This document shows, one piece after another, positions 1 to 5,092 of a stretch of 8,892 bases of DNA. A model generated the notes under the pieces. The model was not told where the DNA came from and searched no databases. It saw only the letters and a list, made by a program, of their open reading frames with translations. The position numbers and the translations under genes are program-made. Source of the DNA: RUG572 sp051884915 (GTDB lineage: Bacteria > Verrucomicrobiota > Kiritimatiellia > RFP12 > UBA1067); NCBI GenBank assembly GCA_051884915.1, contig JBJEWF010000102.1, forward strand, positions 1 through 8,892, given 5' to 3'. Position 1 is the stretch's first letter. The number at the start of each line of letters is the position of its first letter.

Positions 1-1
1 C

Positions 2-217
2 GGAAGTGACGCGGGCGCGGCATCTGCTGGCCCGCCGCCCGGTGGCGCGTTCGGTGCGACGGGATTCATGTCTTCGCTGTTCCGCAAGGGGCGCACATTG
101 CCCCAGCCGACAGGGTCAAGCATTCGCGGCACAGGGAGATCGGAGCGCGCGGATCCTGCCGCGACGACAACGACGATGCAGAGGCGCATCTTCATCCGCG
201 CGCGGACGGCGAAATGA
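2..217 (+). CDS. 3' end of an unrecognised protein (5' partial)
   Basis: Reading from base 2 gives an open frame of 71 codons ending at TGA (215-217), so the start lies outside the window. The visible part opens with a Gly/Ala/Pro-rich low-complexity stretch (GAASAGPPPGGAFGATG), then a basic segment (MSSLFRKGR), and ends RRIFIRARTAK. This looks like a flexible linker followed by a basic C-terminus. I recognise no domain and assign no function. I prefer this frame because it closes just before the first repeat arm at 221; the competing plus-strand frame from base 6 is Arg/Ser-rich and runs on into the repeats, as a shadow frame would. A non-coding gene end remains possible. The stop codon sits only 3 bases from the repeat arm. 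Confidence 0.42.
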   Translation, partial: GSDAGAASAGPPPGGAFGATGFMSSLFRKGRTLPQPTGSSIRGTGRSERADPAATTTTMQRRIFIRARTAK

Positions 218-220
218 ATC

Positions 221-251
221 TTTGCGTCCTTTGCGTTCTTTGCGGCTAAAA
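221..251. repeat. Lone arm of the CGCAAAG repeat family
   Basis: Reads as 9-bp units of the TTTGCGTYC type ending in GCGGCTAAAA, the same sequence as the right arm of the complete elements at 326-488 and 8479-8604. No matching left arm lies upstream, because the probable coding end at 217 is only 3 bases away. It is therefore probably the remnant of a truncated copy. Together with the left arm starting at 326 it forms an outward-facing inverted pair around about 75 bp of unique sequence. Confidence 0.8.
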
Positions 252-325
252 CACCCGGCTGACTTGCCAGGTGCCGCCTTGCTGGTAGGGAAAGGATTGC
301 TCTTTGGCTTGGAGGAAGAAATATG

Positions 326-488
326 TTTTAGCCGCAAAGAACGCAAAGAACGCAAAGAATCCGAAAACGCAAAGATACAAAAGATGTGAAGATACAAAGA
401 ATGTGAAGGACGCAATTTCGCCTCCGTGAAGACATTCGCTTACACCACCACCTCTTTGCGTCCTTTGCGTTCTTTGCGGCCAAAAAAA
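326..488. repeat. Complete palindromic repeat element, copy A (MITE-like)
   Basis: The left arm begins TTTTAGCC and continues with three perfect tandem CGCAAAGAA units (333-341, 342-350, 351-359). The right arm (454-488) is its inverted counterpart and ends TTTGCGGCCAAAAAAA. Between them lies a degenerate stretch of AAAGATACAAA-like units, then a core at 408-433 that matches 8519-8544 of copy B at 22 of 26 positions, then ATTCGCTT and CACCTCTTTGCG, also shared with copy B. Copy A is longer than B (163 versus 126 bp) because of the extra degenerate repeats next to its left arm. It has no coding capacity of its own. A non-autonomous mobile element is inferred; no target-site duplication was identified. 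Confidence 0.8.
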
Positions 489-517
489 TGGCTGGCACGA
501 GGAAGCGCGTCCACACC

Positions 518-551
518 CCTTTGCGCCCTTTGCGTTCTTTGCGGCTAAAAA
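518..551. repeat. Lone arm of the CGCAAAG repeat family
   Basis: Starts CCTTTGCGCCC, continues TTTGCGTTC, and ends TTTGCGGCTAAAAA. It has the same orientation as the right arm of copy A, which ends 30 bases upstream. No left arm partner or shared core accompanies it, so it looks like a second truncated copy inserted next to copy A. Confidence 0.78.
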
Positions 552-553
552 CC

Positions 554-577
554 AATCCTGTCGATCCTGTCCAAAAA
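554..577. repeat. Short GATCCTGTC-type intergenic repeat
   Basis: Two tandem copies of ATCCTGTC followed by CAAAAA (reverse strand: TTTTTGGACAGGATCGACAG). From general knowledge, short intergenic repeats of the form GGACAGGAT-GACAGGAT occur in many environmental bacterial genomes. Here one abuts the end of a CGCAAAG arm. Function unknown. CCTGT (566-570) and ACAGG (577-581) could form a small hairpin. Confidence 0.55.
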
Positions 578-713
578 CAGGCAGGGTTTCACCGATGGCA
601 ATCGAACCTGAAAGGCGACGCTCTTTTCCCAAAATCGGCGAAAAACCGCGCAGGCCTCCGCAACCCTTCGCCAGCCAAAAAAAAATTGGGGAACCTCAAA
701 AATCGGGAACATC
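578..713. other. Intergenic stretch with no gene
   Basis: This completes the 561-base gap between the partial gene end at 217 and the transporter start at 779. The long plus-strand frame beginning at 488 passes through it, but that frame includes repeat arm and promoter sequence and is not credible as an N-terminal extension. A run of nine A (677-685) is the only notable feature. No RNA gene or riboswitch-like structure was recognised. Confidence 0.6.
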
Positions 714-741
714 TTGATGTTTTCCGCCGAAGTGGTATAAT
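714..741 (+). promoter_or_regulatory. Sigma70-type promoter with extended -10 for the YeiH-family gene
   Basis: A -35 TTGATG (714-719) and a -10 TATAAT (736-741) are separated by 16 bp, and TG at 733-734 makes an extended -10 (TGGTATAAT). The transcript would start near 748, giving a leader of only about 30 nt before ATG 779. That is too short for a riboswitch. A Shine-Dalgarno-like AAAGGA lies at 761-766, 12 nt before the ATG. The -10 is a perfect consensus match. Confidence 0.72.
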
Positions 742-778
742 ACCTGATTTTCAACACCCGAAAGGAACGGACGAGACA

Positions 779-2173
779 ATGGCAGAGACGAACAGCGCCG
801 CGAACGACGTGGTTGTGGCCGAGAAATTCAAATTCCGCGATATGCTCCACAAGGAGGACTGGCTTTCCATCTGGGGGGCGTTCATCCTGATTGCCATTGC
901 CGCCGTGGGGGTCGTCACCGGCGCCTACGATTTCTCCGGCGCCAAGTTCGGCACCTGGGGCCTCGCCTCCGAGGTGGCCGCCCATCCGGGCAAGGTGAAG
1001 GCGTTCTGCGACATTTTCACGGGCGCGCTCGGCGCGAAGCTCGCGCTGACCTTCGCCGCGTTCGCCGCGATCTTCACGGTCGGCAACGCGCTGGAGGGGA
1101 AGAAACCGGCCAAGTTCCTGGTCGCGTTCACGGGCCTTTTCGTTCTGGTGTCCGTCGTGCGTCTGCTCTCCGCCGAGTTCACGTTCAACCGCTATCTCGA
1201 ATACGCGTTCTGGGCGCTGCTGCTGGGTCTGCTGATCAGCAATACCGTCAGGACGCCGGCGTGGCTCAAGCCCGCGCTGCGCACGGAGTTCTACATCAAG
1301 ACCGGCCTGGTCATTCTGGGCGCCCAGGTCCTGTTCTCGAACATCCAGAAATTCGGCCTGTACGGTCTGGGAATCGCCTGGGGCGTCACGCCGGTCGTCA
1401 TCATCTTCATGTGGTGGCTGGGCGCCAAGGTGCTGAAGATCCAGAACAAGCCGCTCGTCATCACCATCGCCGCCGCCACGTCCGTGTGCGGGACGTCGGC
1501 CGCCATCGCCGCCGCCGCGGCCGCCAGGGCCAAGAAGACGGATCTGGCCTTTGCCGTCGGCACGTCCCTGATCTTCACGGTGCTGATGATGGTCGGCATG
1601 CCGTTCTTCATCACGGCCATCCACATCGACCCGATGATCGGCGGCGCCTGGATCGGCGGCACGGTCGACTCCACGGGCGCGGTCGTTCTCGCCGGCCAGG
1701 CGCTGGGCGACATCGGCGGCCAGGTCGCGGCGCTCGTCAAGATGATCCAGAACATTCTCATCGGCTTTGTCGCCCTGGGCATCGCCATCTTCTTCACGAC
1801 GTCCGTCGACCGGGCGGCCTCCGGGGGGCAGAAAGTCGGCGCGGGCGAAATCTGGCAGCGTTTCCCCAAGTTCATTCTTGGCTTCATCGCCGCGTCGATG
1901 ATCTTCTCGTTCGTCGTGCAGCCGGTTTACGGCGCCGAGACGACGACGTCCGTGATCAAGCACCTGAAGGAGTTCCAGAACTGGGCGTTTGCGCTCGCGT
2001 TCACGTCCATTGGCCTGGAAACCAACTTCAAGGACCTGTGCGGACAGGTCCGGGGCGGCAAGCCGTTCCACCTCTACATCATCGGCCAGCTCTTCAACCT
2101 CGTCCTGACGTTCGTCATCGCCTGGGCCTTGCTGTGCGGCCGGTTCTTCCCGGTTCCGACCCTCAATGCGTAA
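779..2173 (+). CDS. YeiH-family putative sulfate exporter (PF03601)
   Basis: A 464-residue polytopic inner-membrane protein. The region from about residue 140 onward carries the family's features: repeated hydrophobic helices, the Ser/Thr/Gly-rich VCGTSAAIAAAAA segment (236-248), the GGAWIGGTVDSTGAVV segment (288-303) and KMIQN (321-325). The last helices follow GLETNFKDL (412-420). Family members are annotated as putative sulfate exporters, partly from work linking some of them to taurine or cysteine breakdown; the substrate here cannot be read from sequence. At 464 residues it is longer than the roughly 340-350 residue YeiH type. The extra N-terminal part holds a soluble head (1-28) and additional helices around 30-48, 85-103 and 111-130. 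ATG 779 is chosen because a promoter and an AAAGGA site precede it; an in-frame start at 488 would translate repeat DNA. The next gene overlaps its last 8 bases. Confidence 0.9.
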   Translation: MAETNSAANDVVVAEKFKFRDMLHKEDWLSIWGAFILIAIAAVGVVTGAYDFSGAKFGTWGLASEVAAHPGKVKAFCDIFTGALGAKLALTFAAFAAIFTVGNALEGKKPAKFLVAFTGLFVLVSVVRLLSAEFTFNRYLEYAFWALLLGLLISNTVRTPAWLKPALRTEFYIKTGLVILGAQVLFSNIQKFGLYGLGIAWGVTPVVIIFMWWLGAKVLKIQNKPLVITIAAATSVCGTSAAIAAAAAARAKKTDLAFAVGTSLIFTVLMMVGMPFFITAIHIDPMIGGAWIGGTVDSTGAVVLAGQALGDIGGQVAALVKMIQNILIGFVALGIAIFFTTSVDRAASGGQKVGAGEIWQRFPKFILGFIAASMIFSFVVQPVYGAETTTSVIKHLKEFQNWAFALAFTSIGLETNFKDLCGQVRGGKPFHLYIIGQLFNLVLTFVIAWALLCGRFFPVPTLNA

Positions 2174-2444
2174 GCGCATGTCGGCAGGCTCCAGAATCGC
2201 CTGTGGCATCATGGCGGCGGCCGTTCTGGCCGCCGTCTACGTGATGGTCAACCGGCTGGGCCTGATCGAGGGCCTCGATTTCGGGTGCGGGCAGTACTAC
2301 TACACCGACATTCCCGACTGGGAGAAGTATTTCGCGGTCGACCGGTTCCACGACGCGCATCCCCGGATCCTCTATTTCGTCGCGTTCTTCGCCTGGGGCT
2401 ACCTGATGTACCGCCTGTGGAAGTGGATTGACGCGAAGCGCTAG
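2166..2444 (+). CDS. Small two-helix membrane protein coupled to the YeiH-family gene
   Basis: A 92-residue protein with a basic N-terminus (MRKRMSAGSR), a first membrane helix at about residues 11-30, a polar aromatic loop containing GQYYYTDIPDWEKYF, and a second helix at about 66-84 followed by a basic tail (WKWIDAKR). By the positive-inside rule both ends should be cytoplasmic and the YYYTDIPDW loop outside. ATG 2166 overlaps the upstream stop (TAA 2171-2173) by 8 bases, which suggests translational coupling; ATG 2178 is an alternative start 4 codons later. No strong Shine-Dalgarno sequence is visible, which is consistent with coupling. I do not recognise a named family. The overlap suggests a partner or accessory subunit of the transporter, which is inference. 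Confidence 0.75.
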   Translation: MRKRMSAGSRIACGIMAAAVLAAVYVMVNRLGLIEGLDFGCGQYYYTDIPDWEKYFAVDRFHDAHPRILYFVAFFAWGYLMYRLWKWIDAKR

Positions 2445-2482
2445 CTTCCCGTCGGGGAGGGGCCGGGCACCCGCCGCCGCGC

Positions 2483-2515
2483 CCGCGCCGCGCCCGCGGC
2501 GGCGCGGCCGATTTT
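2483..2515 (+). terminator. GC-rich hairpin with short T-run
   Basis: CCGCGCCGC (2483-2491) pairs perfectly with GCGGCGCGG (2499-2507) around a 7-base loop, followed by CCGA and TTTT (2512-2515). The stem is strong, but the T-run is short and offset by 4 bases. It lies 38 bases after the stop of the small membrane protein and 6 bases before the next -35, where a terminator between two transcription units is expected. Confidence 0.5.
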
Positions 2516-2520
2516 GCCGG

Positions 2521-2550
2521 TTGACGGTTCGCCGGACGCTCGGGTATACT
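2521..2550 (+). promoter_or_regulatory. Sigma70-type promoter for the discoidin-like secreted protein gene
   Basis: A -35 TTGACG (2521-2526) and a -10 TATACT (2545-2550) are separated by 18 bp; each hexamer differs from consensus at one base. The leader would be about 50 nt. GGAG at 2597-2600 lies 9 nt before ATG 2610. Confidence 0.68.
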
Positions 2551-2609
2551 GTCCCCGTCCCCGCGCGGGGAATTTCAGCTTTTGGATGCCAATTCTGGAG
2601 ACGGCGACG

Positions 2610-3479
2610 ATGAAGACATGCTTGTTCGTGATGGCGGCGGCGCTGGCCGCCGCGGCGGAGACGATTTCGGTACCGGCGGGCCAAACGGTGGCGGTGGAGC
2701 CGGGCCGGCGCTTCGAGGGCGGGGTCCTGGTCAAGGAAGGGGCGGGAACTCTCGACTTGAGCGGGGCCGTTCTCGCCAACCAGGGGCTGGAGATCCGTGC
2801 GGGCGCGGTGGCGATGAAGGCGGGAACCGGCGGCTCGACGGTCGTCACCCGCTACGTGCGGTTCAACGTCTCGCAGACGCGGCCGGCCAAAAAGGGACCG
2901 CCCGAATACGCGGACAGCGGTTCCCAGTTCAGCGAATTCCGGCTCTATCGCGACGGCAAGGTCCTGCCGTTGCCGGCAGGCGCCCGTGTGCTTGCGGGGC
3001 CGAACGGCAGCGAAGGGCCCGCCAAGGGAATCGACGGCAACGTGAAGACCAAGTGCTACTACAACCCGCTTCAGATCGATCTCGGATGCGAGGTGGCGTT
3101 CGACGGCTATTCGTTCGTGACGGCGAACGATGCGATCGGGCGCGACCCGTACAGCTGGACGGTCGACGCCGGCGTGGCGGACGGCACGGTGGTCCAGTGG
3201 ATGTCGATGGGCCGCGTGGAGAAGTTCGAGGCGCCGAAAGAGCGTTTCGCCGAGGCCGGCCGGATCTTCCCGGTTCGTCTGCGGGACAAACTGCCGCCGG
3301 ATTACCCCGTGAAGGTCTGCGGGAAGGGGCGGCTTGTGCTCGAAGGGCTCACGGAAACGCTGGAGGCCGTCTCGGGCTGCGGTCTGATCGAACTGCGCGA
3401 CGCGACGCTGGACATCGGCCCCGCGGCCGCCTTCGCCGGCACGGTCAGCGGAAACGGCGCGGTGCAGTACCGGAAATAG
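2610..3479 (+). CDS. Secreted protein with discoidin-like domain and autotransporter-like strand motifs
   Basis: A 289-residue protein. MKTCLFVMAAALAAAA (1-16) is a convincing Sec signal peptide, so the product is exported. Residues about 20-75 contain KEGAGTLDLSG (42-52), like the short strand repeats of passenger-type surface proteins (PATR/autotransporter-associated repeats). Residues about 77-225 look like a galactose-binding/discoidin-type beta-sandwich: RYVRFNVSQT, SEFRLYRDGK, then GIDGNVKTK, LQIDLG and DPYSWTVDAG, in the order seen in F5/8 type C-like domains. The tail (about 268-284, IGPAAAFAGTVSGNGAV) returns to strand-repeat character. No C-terminal barrel or sorting motif is visible. 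ATG 2610 is chosen over upstream ATGs (2514, 2586) because the signal peptide and GGAG spacing fit it. A carbohydrate- or surface-binding role is inference. The stop lies 6 bp from the stop of the converging minus-strand gene. Confidence 0.75.
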   Translation: MKTCLFVMAAALAAAAETISVPAGQTVAVEPGRRFEGGVLVKEGAGTLDLSGAVLANQGLEIRAGAVAMKAGTGGSTVVTRYVRFNVSQTRPAKKGPPEYADSGSQFSEFRLYRDGKVLPLPAGARVLAGPNGSEGPAKGIDGNVKTKCYYNPLQIDLGCEVAFDGYSFVTANDAIGRDPYSWTVDAGVADGTVVQWMSMGRVEKFEAPKERFAEAGRIFPVRLRDKLPPDYPVKVCGKGRLVLEGLTETLEAVSGCGLIELRDATLDIGPAAAFAGTVSGNGAVQYRK

Positions 3480-3485
3480 GCGGCC

Positions 3486-5078
3486 CTACCAGAACACCCG
3501 GACCCGGACCTTGGGGCGGATGCGGAAGCGCCGGGTGTGCGTGAGGTGCGGGAAGAGCGGCTGGACGAGATGGCCCTCGGCCATCGGCACGATGACGACG
3601 GTCGGCTTCGCCCCCGACTGCTGGAGCGTGACGAGATCCTCGAACGACGTCCAGTAGCCCGTCCGACCCTCAAGCGGACGGTTGTACCAGGGGAAGGGCC
3701 AGGTGTCGGCGGGCGGCAGCGCCACGGCGACGAACTTCTCCGCGGGTTCTTCGGCGCGCGGTCCCGCCGCGGACGCGTCGGCCGCCATCGCCGCCGCGAC
3801 GCAGGCGGCCAGGTCCTTGACTTCGGGCGAGGCGTTGGCGTAGTTGAAGGGGATCTCCTTCGCGTCGGGGTCCCGGTTCATTTTCGCCAGCGCGGGCAGA
3901 CGGAAGGCGACGATGCCGGCGACGATTCCCGCGGCGACCAGGGGCGGCACGAACCGGCCGCCCAGCCGCACGGCAACGGCATGAAGCCCCAGCGCGGTCG
4001 CGAGCGCAACGCCGGCCAGGATCTGCAGCGCGCACCAGGGCGTCTTGTAGGGGATGGCCGAGTAGATGCCGAACAGAATCGCCGAATAGAGCAGCGCGAA
4101 GAGCCAGGGGCCGAGCGGGGGATGGGGCGAGGGCGGGGCCTTCTCGGGCTTGAAGCGGACGAAATGCGCGCGTTTCGCGTCCGCGCGCAGAAAGGCGAAG
4201 CGGAGAACGCCCAGGAACAGGGGACACGCCGCAAACGCCGCGACGAAGAGGTCGAGTTCCGAAAACGGCGCCTGGGCGAAGAGCCAGTGGGCGTACTGCC
4301 ACCACGGATGGACGTGCCAGTTGGCGCCGGTCGAGGCCGCCGCATCGCCGAGGCCGCGTCCCAGATAGGCGAGCGGCGCGGTGACGAACGCGTCGAGCAC
4401 GCCCCTCCAATGCGTGCAGAACGACGAAAACAGCACGACGGACGCAAGCGCGAAGCCGGCGGCGGCCAGCGCCGCGTCAAACCCCGCCCACGAGCGCCCG
4501 GGCGGCGTCCGGGAGTCCGCCGCGCGTCTGCCGGCGGCGGCGCGGACGAGAAAAGGCGCGCCGGCCAGAAACGCGGCGGCGAAGGAAAGCAGGCTCGTCT
4601 CCTTGGTGGCGAAGGCAAGCCCGGCGAAAACGCCGAAGAACAGCGCCCAGCTGCCGGGCTTGAGCCGTCCGCCCGGGCGCAGATAGCCCGCCGCGGCCCA
4701 GTACATGCCAAGCAGGAAGCACGCGAGCAGCGCTTCCTGGATGAAGTCGGTCGCGAAGAACACGTAGATCGGCGCCGTCCCCAGCAGGAGGGCGAAGCCC
4801 AGCGCGGCCCAGACGCTTCCGGTCATCCGCCTGACGGCGAGTCCGCCCAGGACCAGGCCCAGCACGGCGAAGAGCAGGGGCGTGCACCGCAGCACCGTGC
4901 CGTCCAGGCCCGCGGTGTCGGCATGGCCGAAGGCCCGCTGCAGGGGCGCCGCCGCGTAATAGAGCGTGGGACCGTGGTGGTCCGCGGGCCTGTACGCGTA
5001 GGCGCCCGTCTCCAGGAGCCTGCCGACCGTGAACGCCTGGTTGGCTTCGTCCGGATGGAATGTGCGATCGAACAGCAC
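3486..5078 (-). CDS. Agl23-like (TIGR03663) GT-C-fold membrane protein, N-terminus apparently short
   Basis: A 530-residue multi-spanning membrane protein. Hallmarks of the TIGR03663 / 'flippase activity-associated protein Agl23' family are visible: HPDEANQAFTVGRLLETG (8-25) with the acidic DE pair of the first outer loop, DHHGPTLYY (33-41), a YVFFATDFIQEALL segment (105-118), AIPYKTPWCALQ (341-352), and C-terminal WPFPWYNRP (460-468). Related GT-C proteins act on lipid-linked sugars at the outer face of the membrane; the substrate is unknown. GTG 5078 is chosen because it is the only usual start codon near the DE motif, and AGGGA precedes it by 11 nt. The in-frame extension up to 5276 is Arg-rich and is a shadow of the upstream gene. 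The start is 14 bp after the DUF1080 stop, which indicates an operon. The family's usual first helix before the DE motif is missing. Confidence 0.8.
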   Translation of the reverse strand: MLFDRTFHPDEANQAFTVGRLLETGAYAYRPADHHGPTLYYAAAPLQRAFGHADTAGLDGTVLRCTPLLFAVLGLVLGGLAVRRMTGSVWAALGFALLLGTAPIYVFFATDFIQEALLACFLLGMYWAAAGYLRPGGRLKPGSWALFFGVFAGLAFATKETSLLSFAAAFLAGAPFLVRAAAGRRAADSRTPPGRSWAGFDAALAAAGFALASVVLFSSFCTHWRGVLDAFVTAPLAYLGRGLGDAAASTGANWHVHPWWQYAHWLFAQAPFSELDLFVAAFAACPLFLGVLRFAFLRADAKRAHFVRFKPEKAPPSPHPPLGPWLFALLYSAILFGIYSAIPYKTPWCALQILAGVALATALGLHAVAVRLGGRFVPPLVAAGIVAGIVAFRLPALAKMNRDPDAKEIPFNYANASPEVKDLAACVAAAMAADASAAGPRAEEPAEKFVAVALPPADTWPFPWYNRPLEGRTGYWTSFEDLVTLQQSGAKPTVVIVPMAEGHLVQPLFPHLTHTRRFRIRPKVRVRVFW

Positions 5079-5092
5079 GCGGCGGACGGTCC

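Noticed and set aside
221..551. Possible CRISPR array formed by the CGCAAAG repeats
   Set aside because: The units are 9-bp tandem repeats in inverted arms without regularly spaced unique spacers, and no cas gene is present.
246..632. Minus- and plus-strand frames through the left repeat region, giving peptides such as LAAKNAKGAKG and LRPLRSLRLK
   Set aside because: They are translations of the CGCAAAG repeat in different frames; the same peptides recur at the right repeat cluster, with no start signals or domains.
742..778. Possible riboswitch upstream of the YeiH-family gene
   Set aside because: The predicted leader is only about 30 nt, too short for any known riboswitch aptamer.
545..2212. 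A 555-codon minus-strand frame opposite the YeiH-family gene
   Set aside because: Its Arg/Asp/Glu/Gly-rich composition is typical of the antisense of a GC-rich membrane protein gene, and the plus strand encodes recognisable family motifs.
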